64,000 bases of DNA, from contig NC_014774.1 of the NCBI RefSeq assembly GCF_000183665.1, positions 868,001 through 932,000 on the forward strand, given 5' to 3'. Positions within the stretch are counted from its first letter, which is position 1. The number at the start of each line of letters is the position of its first letter. The stretch comes from Candidatus Liberibacter solanacearum CLso-ZC1 (GTDB lineage Bacteria > Pseudomonadota > Alphaproteobacteria > Rhizobiales > Rhizobiaceae). A model generated the notes under the pieces. The model saw only the letters and a program-made list of their open reading frames with translations, was not told the DNA's origin and made no database searches. A program made the translations under genes and the position numbers. This document shows positions 1 through 8,254 of this stretch, in pieces.

Positions 1-31
1 CGCTATTAATAATAAATTACGTATAGGAAAC

Positions 32-1009
32 ATGGTGATGGGAAACAGCGCTAATGACGACAGAAAAAAAAGTCCTCTCCCTAAACTGAATGCTTCAAAA
101 GATACTGCGAAGAACAAGGGGGAAAGGGAAAAAATAAGTCAAAATAATAAAATGGTATTTCCTAAACGGTATCACGAGTATAAGAAAAAATCAGCTAAAG
201 CTCGAAAGAAATTTAAAAGCATAGTACTGTGTGAGTGTTTATTGCTGGTAGCTATTCCTACTTTAGCCTATCTATCGTATTTTTGCCAATCTTTTTGGTC
301 AAGACTTCTTCTCTTTGCATTGTCCTTGATAGGAGCACTAGCCTTGCCATACTTATTTAAAAAGAAAAACAAACTTGAGCATGAATGGTACGAAAATAAG
401 ACTAAAGAAGAATCCGTTAAAGCTATTTCTTGGCTGTATTGCATGGGAGCACCTCCTTATAAAGATCTTGATAAGGCCAAAGATCATTTCATCCGCGAAC
501 TGATCTTAATTTCTAAGGATCATGGCCTTATTGCGCTCGACGATGTGTATAAAATTAACAATGAGGGGGAACAAGAATTCTTCGACAATGCACAAAAGCT
601 TAAAGATATGGGAATATACGATAGGCTTAAATTCTACATGGTGGAACGCGTTGACGATCAATGTTATTGGTACCTTAAAAAGTCATCCCAAAATAAGAAA
701 AAAAGAATAATATTCGATATTCTTTTATTTATCTTGATGACTTCACTTCCTTTTGTAGCTCTGCTTTTTACACCATTAATTGGTATAGTGCTTGCTGTCG
801 CTTTCTTCCTCGTAAAATGGAAAACAATTTTCAAATACAATGAGTTAGAAAAAGTATACTCAAGCACTGCTCAAGAAATAAACCTAATTAAACTAGACTA
901 CTTATATCCCCTAGCAAGACAAAAGGAATTTATTTTTGAAGATTTTGTCAGAGACATAGAACCTGCTTTCTCAAGGGAATACACGAGTCCATACGCAAGA
1001 AGAATATGA
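32..1009 (+). CDS. Membrane protein with two SLATT-like 2TM domains (putative conflict-system effector)
   Basis: The 325-residue protein has a charged, Lys-rich N-terminus (about 1-50) and two similar modules. Each module is a basic helix, then two hydrophobic helices (about 63-108 and 232-265), then a Trp/Glu-rich amphipathic helix. Module 1 has the pattern Y-x(3)-K..A..R-F before the hairpin and W-Y..K..E-S-V-K-A-I-S-W-L-Y..PPY after it. Module 2 is preceded by Y-M-V-E-R-V-x(2)-Q-x-Y-W-Y. Both patterns fit what is known of SLATT (SMODS/SLOG-associating 2TM effector) domains, predicted to disturb membranes in nucleotide-dependent conflict systems. No SMODS or SLOG partner is visible in the window, although upstream sequence is missing. 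The start ATG at 32 follows AGGAAAC. It sits beside a dead antitoxin-like gene and a phage repressor. The family call is from pattern memory, without a profile search. Confidence 0.6.
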   Translation: MVMGNSANDDRKKSPLPKLNASKDTAKNKGEREKISQNNKMVFPKRYHEYKKKSAKARKKFKSIVLCECLLLVAIPTLAYLSYFCQSFWSRLLLFALSLIGALALPYLFKKKNKLEHEWYENKTKEESVKAISWLYCMGAPPYKDLDKAKDHFIRELILISKDHGLIALDDVYKINNEGEQEFFDNAQKLKDMGIYDRLKFYMVERVDDQCYWYLKKSSQNKKKRIIFDILLFILMTSLPFVALLFTPLIGIVLAVAFFLVKWKTIFKYNELEKVYSSTAQEINLIKLDYLYPLARQKEFIFEDFVRDIEPAFSREYTSPYARRI

Positions 1010-1041
1010 AAAACAAGAACAATTGAACTACTTTTGAAAAG

Positions 1042-1248
1042 TTGAAGTTGGCCTTTAACCTCACTCTCTTTTTCAGGGTTAAAAATATAGAAGAAAAGTT
1101 AAACTCAGCATGGAATAGCTTGTATCCGAATAATGACTACATTCTTTCAGATTGGATACCGAGATCGGAAATTTACGCAAATCAATGTTTTACTTCTCGG
1201 CATGAGTTGGATGATTTAAAGGGCAATATCTCTCTTTTGGCTCAATAA
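1042..1248 (+). CDS. Short unrecognised reading frame, probably a gene fragment
   Basis: A 68-residue frame opens at TTG with no clear ribosome binding site. It contains a hydrophilic stretch rich in Asn, Trp and Tyr (SLYPNNDYILSDWIPRSE) and no membrane segment. I do not recognise it. It lies 32 bases after the SLATT-like gene and just before a clearly broken gene, so it may be the 3' remnant of a lost neighbour. Whether it is translated is doubtful. Confidence 0.2.
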   Translation: MKLAFNLTLFFRVKNIEEKLNSAWNSLYPNNDYILSDWIPRSEIYANQCFTSRHELDDLKGNISLLAQ

Positions 1249-1279
1249 ATATAATTTAAAAAATTAAGCAGTATCTACA

Positions 1280-1599
1280 ATAGGACCAGTCATTCCAGAG
1301 CTATATGAGGAGTTCAAAAAAAACATGGATCATCACCTATTCCAGAAACGGAAAGCTTGTCCTCCGAAGAGTTTGGGGAAATTGACCAAAAGGATAGAAA
1401 TATATTAGACGATGTTTTTGAATTTTATGGGCAGTTTTCCACATGGAAATTACGAAATATGACCCATACAGAAGCGCCATGGAAAGACGCCTATGAATAA
1501 TCAGGTTACGGAACTCCTCTTGAGACAAAAGATATACGAAAATTCTTTTCCAAGAAATTAGTTGAAACAAATGGATACATCGATTATTATCGAAATTAA
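1280..1599 (+). pseudogene. Broken Panacea/SocA-type (DUF4065, GepA-like) antitoxin-domain gene
   Basis: The reading begins IGPVIPELYEEFKK at 1280 and is interrupted in an A-rich run near 1315-1326. It resumes in another frame at 1327 (GSSPIPETE...) and runs through EFYGQFSTWKLRNMTHTEAP to a TAA at 1498-1500. It then continues in that same frame (SGYGTPLETKDIRKFFSK) to 1599. The order GPVIPELY, FYG.FS.W.L..MTH.E.PW fits the DUF4065/Panacea domain of phage GepA and SocA-type antitoxins. The 5' end is missing. One frameshift and one nonsense change (probably CAA to TAA) make it a pseudogene. Family knowledge: Panacea-domain proteins neutralise diverse toxins. A former partnership with the neighbouring SLATT-like protein is only a suggestion. 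Confidence 0.6.
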
Positions 1600-1693
1600 C
1601 GGGACACCATTAGCGATTGTGATTTGATAGAGAACACAACACTGAGACATTAAATCTAGTGCCGTTTATGATGATGGTTGTTATGTATAATAT

Positions 1694-2218
1694 TTAATTT
1701 TTAGATGATTGAGACCGCTCTATACTTTTAGGCACAATGATTTCATCACCGAAATAGATCCAATCCAACGATTTTTGTGTTGCGTATTTAATTTTAATGG
1801 CTGTTTCTATGCGTGGTTTTCTATGACCGTTTTCTATATTGTCTAAACCAGCGTATGACAATCCTATCAAATTTCCGAATTCTTTTAATGTCATGCCTTT
1901 ATCTTTACGAATAGACTTAATACGGTTGCCTATCTCTACAGAGTTAAATTCTCTCTTTTTTACAACATCCCTGTACAGTCTATCGACATGCTCCCCGTCA
2001 TATATCCAATCAAAACCAACTTTAAATTCATTACGCAGAAACAAGGCGTAGTTGATGCTGGTAGAGCATATGCCCCTTTCAAATTGACTTATAGCACTTC
2101 TCATAGTTTCTGACACTATAGCCATCTCTTTGGTGCTAATACCCTTATTTTTGCGTATATCTCTTATACGGATTCCTACCGTTTTCCAATAATGGCGTGT
2201 TTCTGGGGTGATGACCAT
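1694..2218 (-). CDS. Phage-type repressor with two XRE/HTH_3 domains
   Basis: The protein has two helix-turn-helix segments of the Cro/CI (XRE) type. The first is at about residues 15-70 (IRDIRKNKGISTKEMAIVSE, then ISQFERG). The second is about 95 residues later (IKSIRKDKGMTLKEFGNLIG, then LDNIENGHRKP). Each is followed by a DWIY(D/F)G-like tail common in prophage regulators. It would bind operator DNA and control prophage or island genes. An earlier in-frame ATG at 2260 adds 14 residues, but the ATG at 2218 has AGGGG four bases upstream, so I chose it. It lies beside an integrase fragment, which supports a mobile origin. Its target is not visible. Confidence 0.75.
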   Translation of the reverse strand: MVITPETRHYWKTVGIRIRDIRKNKGISTKEMAIVSETMRSAISQFERGICSTSINYALFLRNEFKVGFDWIYDGEHVDRLYRDVVKKREFNSVEIGNRIKSIRKDKGMTLKEFGNLIGLSYAGLDNIENGHRKPRIETAIKIKYATQKSLDWIYFGDEIIVPKSIERSQSSKN

Positions 2219-2337
2219 TTGACCCCTATTTGAACAGTTAAAAATCAGATCATATCTCATAACCGCTTAATACTTTAACGCTTTGTAAATAATATCACCA
2301 GTTGAAAAGAAAATCAATTGTTTAGGGAGTTAGTTAA

Positions 2338-2682
2338 AAGAATGGAATAGAAAAACCATCCTATAAGCCTAACGGGTTGATACCATGGACACGAGAAGAT
2401 ATTCTATTGTTCCGTAACTATTGGAAAGAAGGAACTTTACCCCGCTTGGCTTTTGAATTATGTTTGTATACTGGGCTTAGATGCTCTGATGTTTGTAGAG
2501 TGAGTCGCCAACATTTTAAAGGCAACGTCTTTTCTATTCAAACTCAGAAAGTATGGACAATTGTAACCGTTGAGCTTCCTGAAATCGTAATAAAGCTTCT
2601 TGAGATTACTCCAACAGGGAAAGAAACCTTCATCGTCAATAGAGAGAAAGAAAAGATGATAGCTGTTTTTGGTCTAAGATAA
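2338..2682 (+). pseudogene. Middle fragment of a phage tyrosine recombinase (integrase)
   Basis: The frame is open from 2338, so the fragment extends upstream of the first ATG (2377). It reads IPWTREDILLFRNYW, then RLAFELCLYTGLRCSDVCRV. The Arg of TGLR is the first catalytic Arg of tyrosine recombinases. It continues through the beta-sheet part (SIQTQK...VTVELPEIVIKLL) to TPTGKETFIVN and then stops. The H-x-x-R motif, second Arg and catalytic Tyr are absent, so it cannot recombine DNA. The N-terminal half of an integrase of what looks like the same family lies at 18804-19259 in the same orientation. The two pieces do not overlap in alignment with the family as I remember it. Confidence 0.8.
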
Positions 2683-2756
2683 TAAGATAAAGGTTCGTAA
2701 CCTATTGATTATTAGTAGTCGTAATGTAGTCTTATTATTAATATAATCTATTGATA

Positions 2757-4022
2757 TTAAGATACTTTTCTATTTCTTGAGAATTTTATAACTTTTTGCA
2801 AGAGATGAAGTAAATCTTCGTAAGATAATTTAAAAGAAGATTTTATCCATTCTTTTTCACAGTAAGATAAAATATTTCCTATTTTTTTTCCTGGAGGAAT
2901 CCCATATTTCAAAACGTCATCTCCTCTTAATGGAAAGAGGGGTTTAATCCAGTGCTCAATATCTAAAATGATTTGACGAATATGACATATTTCTTCCCGA
3001 TCAAGATTTTTATAATTGAGGGAGAGAAAAATCTTTAATTTGATTACTACGATTTCTCTACCATAGAGATAAAAAAATCTCTTCATTTCTTGTATTGAAA
3101 TTTTTTCCCTCTCGATATTAAAGCCTATACATGCAAGTAAAAAATATTTAATCTCACGGGGCAAACTTAATTTTTTGGCTATGGATATGATAGATTGCTT
3201 TTCTCTTAAAGGGATAAGAACGATAAAACGCAATAAAGGATCAATTTCCCATCCAAATACTTTTTCCCCCTCAATCACTTGTGATAATTGATCAATAGAA
3301 GAATCTTGTACGTTAAGAAATATTTCTTTGAATATTCCTCCATTGTGCATATACATAATGGCATGAAGCGGATTTTTTGCTTCTAATATTTTTTTTATTT
3401 CTAACCATATCCGTTCAGAAGATAATATTTTCAAACCTGCTTTAGCTTGTATGCTGGCTGCTAATCCATCAGGATCAATATCATGCTGTCCATAATGCGC
3501 AAAAAAACGAAAGAAGCGAAGAATACGAAGATAGTCTTCTAAAATTCTATGATGAGCGTTTCCAATGAACTTTATTGTACGATTCTTAAGATCATTCAAA
3601 CCTCCAACATAATCAATAACCCTACCCGCCTGATCTGCATACAAAGCATTAATCGTAAAATCTCTTCTGAGAGAATCAGCCTTCCAATCATGCGTAAAGA
3701 CAACTTTTGCATGGCGCCCATCCGTAATAAGATCACTTCTCAGAGTTGTGATATCAAAAGATTTTTTATTCTTTATTATTGTGACAGTTCCATAAGAAAT
3801 GCCAGTTGGAATAACCTTGTAAGATGTCTGAGAAAAAATTTTCATAATAACTTCAGGGAGAATTGTCGTTGCAATATCAATATCTTGAACACTAAGATTC
3901 ATCAAACTATTTCTAACAGCCCCCCCTACAATACAGGATTTATCTTTTCCCTGGTTAAGTAAAGAAAGAATATGTATTAGATCAGGATCACAAAACCATT
4001 TATGCTGGGCAATTGATACCAT
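2757..4022 (-). CDS. cca: CCA tRNA nucleotidyltransferase / poly(A) polymerase family protein
   Basis: It adds or repairs the 3'-CCA end of tRNAs from CTP and ATP in the cytoplasm. The class II nucleotidyltransferase head is clear: IVGGAVRNSLM (about 32-42) followed by the metal-binding DIDIATT. The basic RRDFTINALYAD motif and the LEDYLRILRFFRFFAHYG helix region come next. At 421 residues it matches the compact alphaproteobacterial enzyme (COG0617). Poly(A) polymerase activity cannot be excluded from sequence, but in this lineage the CCA role is more likely. It is monocistronic here, between the accessory patch and yajC. Confidence 0.88.
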   Translation of the reverse strand: MVSIAQHKWFCDPDLIHILSLLNQGKDKSCIVGGAVRNSLMNLSVQDIDIATTILPEVIMKIFSQTSYKVIPTGISYGTVTIIKNKKSFDITTLRSDLITDGRHAKVVFTHDWKADSLRRDFTINALYADQAGRVIDYVGGLNDLKNRTIKFIGNAHHRILEDYLRILRFFRFFAHYGQHDIDPDGLAASIQAKAGLKILSSERIWLEIKKILEAKNPLHAIMYMHNGGIFKEIFLNVQDSSIDQLSQVIEGEKVFGWEIDPLLRFIVLIPLREKQSIISIAKKLSLPREIKYFLLACIGFNIEREKISIQEMKRFFYLYGREIVVIKLKIFLSLNYKNLDREEICHIRQIILDIEHWIKPLFPLRGDDVLKYGIPPGKKIGNILSYCEKEWIKSSFKLSYEDLLHLLQKVIKFSRNRKVS

Positions 4023-4233
4023 TATAACTCACTGAAATTATAGAGAATAACAACTCATAAGAGGAAAAATATTACTCAAAAAATATATGAAGATTGTTGA
4101 TAATGATCAAATAAAAACATCTCATGATTCAAAATAATCTGACTAATATCACGATCATCTCTATCAATGATTCAATAGCATACATAGCATAACTATGCGT
4201 AAGAACTTTTACTGGAATTAAGAATAATATCTT

Positions 4234-4572
4234 TTACTTGATCATAACAGGTTCAGGCTTTGAGAGAACTTCCGATATATATGATCGCAAAACATGAACA
4301 CGCACACCTTCAGATATTTCGACTTCAACCTCTGAATCATCAATCACTTTGGTAATTTTTCCTATTATTCCTGCTGCTGTAACGATAGAATCGCCCCTAC
4401 GCAAATTATGTAACATTTCAGAACGTTTCTTAAATTGTTGACGCTGTGGGCGAATAAGAAGAAAATACCATACTACTGCCAAAACAAAGAAGAGAAAAGC
4501 CATTTCTAAAGGCGAAGTTACAGAATTAATAGATGGAGCATCCGACTGTGCATAAGCTTTTGTAAATAGCAT
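4234..4572 (-). CDS. yajC: Sec translocase accessory subunit YajC
   Basis: This small inner-membrane protein of 112 residues associates with SecDF in protein export. It has one membrane helix (about 23-43, EMAFLFFVLAVVWYFLLIRP) followed by the family signature RPQRQQFKKRSEMLHNLRRGDSIVTAAGIIGKI and a short soluble domain. The N-terminal segment ending AYAQSDAP is usual for alphaproteobacterial YajC. secD is not next to it: on the minus strand the next gene is cca, 210 bases away. Confidence 0.93.
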   Translation of the reverse strand: MLFTKAYAQSDAPSINSVTSPLEMAFLFFVLAVVWYFLLIRPQRQQFKKRSEMLHNLRRGDSIVTAAGIIGKITKVIDDSEVEVEISEGVRVHVLRSYISEVLSKPEPVMIK

Positions 4573-5211
4573 AAAAAAGATCTCCTAACAGTACAAGAAA
4601 TAGAACTAATAAACAATTCAGAAATACGCGTATTAATCTTAACTACCTATTCCATAATTACAATTAAATATCTTCAAATAATAAAATTATCAAGAAATAA
4701 ATGAATTCGATTTTTTCACTGAAAAAATATTTTCACTATATTAAGATGGAATTCTCTAATTATAGACTTTCATATCAATTTATAAATAACACTTATTTTC
4801 TTCCATAAATAAATCCCAATCAAGCCAAAAGTAAGGGATAGAACGATTTACCAAACTCATTTTAAAACAAGATATTTAAAAACATCTTCCATTAGGCACA
4901 ATGCATAACAATATTTTTTAACAGACAAATAACCTTGAATACGACCGTGGACTTAAAACATAATAGCCATCCTACCCCTATTCTGTCTTACTACCACTTT
5001 TTAAAAAAAGTTAGAGCATATTTAAAAATTTGCATTTTGGGGCAAAACTTCCTCTAATCTCATGGGCAAATACGCAATAAATATACCTTTTATCCTACTT
5101 ATTATAAATTATCTCATCTTTTGTTTTGAACTCTTGACTGAAAGGATCATACTAACCTACATTGAATGAAGATCCTGTTTTAAATTGAGATTTGTTGTTT
5201 GAAAGATAACC
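4573..5211. other. Gene-free AT-rich spacer between divergent yajC and gltX
   Basis: About 640 bases without a convincing gene on either strand. It must hold the promoters of yajC (minus) and gltX (plus). I saw no strong hairpin, tRNA or repeat in it. Short frames in it have no ribosome binding site or recognisable product. Confidence 0.5.
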
Positions 5212-6663
5212 ATGACTGCTAATTCTGATTTGCGCGTGCGCATTGCTCCCTCTCCTACTGGGGAACCCCATATTGGAACTGCTTATACAGCTCTTTTTAA
5301 TTATCTGATTGCCAAAAGTACAGGAGGGAAATTTATCCTCCGTATTGAAGATACTGATAGTAAACGTTCAACATTAGAATCCGAAAATGCAGTTATTAAA
5401 TCTCTCAAATGGTGTGGTCTTCATTGGGATGAAGGTCCTGATATAGGGGGGTCATATGGACCATATCGACAGTCAGAGCGTAAAGATATTTACCAGCCTT
5501 ATGTACAGAATCTTTTAGATAAAAAACTCGCATTTCGCTGTTTTTGCTCCGAAGAAAGACTAAAAGAAATGCGTTTTTCCCAACGCAAAAAAAACATTCC
5601 CTCAAAATATGATGGTCACTGTCTCAGGCTTTCCTCTCAAGAAATAGAGCGTCTATCTCAAGAAAAAAAACCTCATGTTGTGCGTCTTAAAATCCCTGAT
5701 CAGGGGTGTTGTACATTTCAAGACAAAGTCTATGGTCACGTGGAAATTCCTTGGAATGCTGTTGATATGCAAGTTTTGTTAAAATCAGATGGCATGCCAA
5801 CATATCACTTAGCCAATGTTGTAGATGATCATCTCATGAAAATAACACACGTCGCACGAGGAGAAGAGTGGCTTTCTTCTGTACCCAAACACATCCTTCT
5901 CTATCAATATTTAAATTTTCCTCTTCCTGAATTTATCCATTTGCCACTTATAAAAAATCCTGATAAATCTAAATTATCCAAACGAAAAAATCCCACTTCG
6001 ATTTCATATTATTCAGCAATGGGATACTTGCCAGAAGCCCTTATCAATTTTCTTGCTCTGCTCTTTATACAAAAAAATGAAGAAGAAGATGAATTGATGA
6101 ATATGCAACAGTTAATCCATCACTTTAATCTTCTTAATTTATCAAAAGCAGGAGCGGTTTTTGATAGACAAAAATTAGATTGGTTGAATGGTCGTTGGAT
6201 TCGAGAACAACTTTCTACAACTGACTTTATATCTCGTGTATCACAATGGACAAAAGAAGAAGATCGCCTGACAAAAGCATTGACACTTGCACAATCTCGC
6301 ATTTCGACTTTTGCCTCCCTTCCTTCAATGGTAGATTTTTTATTTAAATCCGATCTTTATTTAACAAAGGAATCTTTTAAAAATATTTCTCTCACGCCTG
6401 AAGAAATTGTAACTATCTTGAAAAAGACACAAGAAGAATTTGAGGGTATTCAAATCTGGACAAGAGAAAATATTGAGACAGCGTTACGCAATGTTGCTCA
6501 AAGTTTAGAAAAATCTCTCAAAGTTATCGTCAAACCACTTTTCCTCTCTATAACGGGTTCTAAATATTCTTTGCCGCTTTTTGACAGCATTGAAATTTTA
6601 GGACGTTCTGTCGTTTACTCTCGCCTAAAACATGCAATACAGCTCGTTTTTTCTCTAATTTAG
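5212..6663 (+). CDS. gltX: Glutamyl-tRNA synthetase
   Basis: It charges tRNA(Glu) with glutamate using ATP; a non-discriminating role towards tRNA(Gln) is common in this group. The 483-residue class I enzyme shows RIAPSPTGEPHIGTAYTALFN (HIGH-type motif, about 10-30), RIEDTD, and KLSKRKNPTS as the KMSKS-type loop (about 255). The C-terminal anticodon-binding helical domain ends in LPLFDSIEILGRSVV. The overall wording matches rhizobial GltX closely. lysS follows after 17 bases, so the two are probably co-transcribed. Confidence 0.95.
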   Translation: MTANSDLRVRIAPSPTGEPHIGTAYTALFNYLIAKSTGGKFILRIEDTDSKRSTLESENAVIKSLKWCGLHWDEGPDIGGSYGPYRQSERKDIYQPYVQNLLDKKLAFRCFCSEERLKEMRFSQRKKNIPSKYDGHCLRLSSQEIERLSQEKKPHVVRLKIPDQGCCTFQDKVYGHVEIPWNAVDMQVLLKSDGMPTYHLANVVDDHLMKITHVARGEEWLSSVPKHILLYQYLNFPLPEFIHLPLIKNPDKSKLSKRKNPTSISYYSAMGYLPEALINFLALLFIQKNEEEDELMNMQQLIHHFNLLNLSKAGAVFDRQKLDWLNGRWIREQLSTTDFISRVSQWTKEEDRLTKALTLAQSRISTFASLPSMVDFLFKSDLYLTKESFKNISLTPEEIVTILKKTQEEFEGIQIWTRENIETALRNVAQSLEKSLKVIVKPLFLSITGSKYSLPLFDSIEILGRSVVYSRLKHAIQLVFSLI

Positions 6664-6680
6664 AATTATAAGAAAGAAGA

Positions 6681-8171
6681 ATGAATAACAGCACTCTCCC
6701 TGAATCTTTGTCTTCTCATTCCATTGAAGTTCGATCTCAAAAATTGAATATTCTTCGACAATCTTTAGAAGAAGTTTATCCTGCCCATTTTCATCGCGAT
6801 TTAACAAATGCTGAATTAAGTGAAAAATATTCTCATCTTCAAGACGATGAAAAATCTGAAGATATCGTCACCATTGCTGGACGGGTTTATTCTTCTCGTA
6901 ATTCTGGAATGTTCATGGATCTTCATGATGCAAGTGGTAAGATCCAGATCTTTACCCATAAAAACACAACTGATCAAGATTCACAGAATTTATTGCCTAT
7001 GATTGATCTGGGTGACATTATAGGAGTAACAGGACAAGTGCGTCGCACTAAACGTGGCGAGCTTACAGTTAACTCACAAACAATTACGATGCTAACCAAA
7101 GCATTAAACTCAATACCAGAAACATACTATGGGCTTTCTGATATAGAAACCCGCTATCGCAAACGGTATCTAGATATTATCAGTAATCCTGATTCTAAAT
7201 TACGTTTCCAACAAAGAAGCCGTATTATTTCCCAAATACGCCATTTTATGGAAAATAATGGATTTATGGAGGTGGAAACCCCTATATTACAACCCATTTA
7301 CGGAGGGGCTACTGCTGATCCATTTATAACACATCATAATATCCTTAAGGCTGATATGTATCTACGTATTGCGCCTGAACTATATCTCAAACGCGTCCTA
7401 GTATCAGGACTTACCGATCAAGTATTCGAATTAAATCGTAACTTTCGTAATGAAGGAATATCTTCTAGACATAATCCAGAATTTACAATGATAGAAGCCT
7501 ATTGGGCTTATACTGATTATCGAGATATGATGAAACTAGTTGAAGATCTTTTTCATAATCTTGTTATAAGTCTTTACGGAAAAACAGATATTCCTTTTGG
7601 AAAAAAAGTCATTTCTTTCAAAAAACCATTTGCGTGCAAGTCTATGCCTCAATTAGTTAAGGAAGCAACAGGAATTGATTTTATGCTTTTAAAAAGCGAC
7701 CAAGAAGCACGTGTTGCAGCACAAAGCATTGGAATTGAAGTTGAAGAAGACGCCATATGGGGCGAAGTCATGATGAACCTTTTCGAAGAAAAAATTGAAA
7801 AAAATATTTTAAATCCAATGCATATTACAGATTTTCCCAAAGATATTTCTCCTTTTGCAAAAGAAGTTGTAGGAGAGAGCCGCCTTGTAGAACGGTTTGA
7901 AACCTATTGTAACGGATGGGAAATATGTAATGCTTTTTCCGAACTCAATGATCCCATCGAACAACGTATACGTATGGAAAAACAACTCAAACAATCCCAT
8001 AAACGTGGAGAAAAAATAATTCTTGATGAAGATTTTCTTGATGCAATGACTTATGGCATGCCTCCAGCAAGCGGATTAGGGCTAGGCATTGATCGCCTGA
8101 TCATGTTATTGACCAATGCTCCTTCTATTCGAGATGTGATTCTTTTCCCTGTACAGCGCTTAAAAAAATAA
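6681..8171 (+). CDS. lysS: Lysyl-tRNA synthetase, class II
   Basis: It aminoacylates tRNA(Lys). The 496-residue protein has an OB-fold anticodon domain (about 60-160; VTIAGRVYSSRNSGMFMDL) and then the class II catalytic core. Core motifs are RYRKRYLDI, FMEVETPILQP (motif 1), FRNEGISSRHNPEFTMIEAYW (motif 2), and GLGLGIDRLIML near the C-terminus (motif 3). This is notable because many alphaproteobacteria, including rhizobia, use the unrelated class I LysRS (LysK). It differs from the paralogue at 13610-14668, which lacks the anticodon domain. It lies 17 bases after gltX. Confidence 0.95.
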   Translation: MNNSTLPESLSSHSIEVRSQKLNILRQSLEEVYPAHFHRDLTNAELSEKYSHLQDDEKSEDIVTIAGRVYSSRNSGMFMDLHDASGKIQIFTHKNTTDQDSQNLLPMIDLGDIIGVTGQVRRTKRGELTVNSQTITMLTKALNSIPETYYGLSDIETRYRKRYLDIISNPDSKLRFQQRSRIISQIRHFMENNGFMEVETPILQPIYGGATADPFITHHNILKADMYLRIAPELYLKRVLVSGLTDQVFELNRNFRNEGISSRHNPEFTMIEAYWAYTDYRDMMKLVEDLFHNLVISLYGKTDIPFGKKVISFKKPFACKSMPQLVKEATGIDFMLLKSDQEARVAAQSIGIEVEEDAIWGEVMMNLFEEKIEKNILNPMHITDFPKDISPFAKEVVGESRLVERFETYCNGWEICNAFSELNDPIEQRIRMEKQLKQSHKRGEKIILDEDFLDAMTYGMPPASGLGLGIDRLIMLLTNAPSIRDVILFPVQRLKK

Positions 8172-8254
8172 CTGTTAAATAATGCTGATGTTGAGATAAT
8201 TTTTATTTTTTCCATATCCCAGAGCAAAAGAAGAAAAATATTTAAAAATCAATA

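Noticed and set aside
1337..1570. Minus-strand 77-codon frame opposite the DUF4065 pseudogene.
   Set aside because: The opposite strand gives recognisable family motifs; this one does not.
2692..2704. 13-base match GGTTCGTAACCTA at 2692-2704 and 18296-18308, near both integrase fragments, as an attachment-site core.
   Set aside because: In 64 kb of AT-biased DNA tens of 13-base matches are expected by chance; the flanks do not match and the second copy lies inside a reading frame.
3549..3962. 137-codon plus-strand frame inside cca.
   Set aside because: It is antisense to a clearly conserved gene, with Asn/Ile-rich shadow composition and no start signal.
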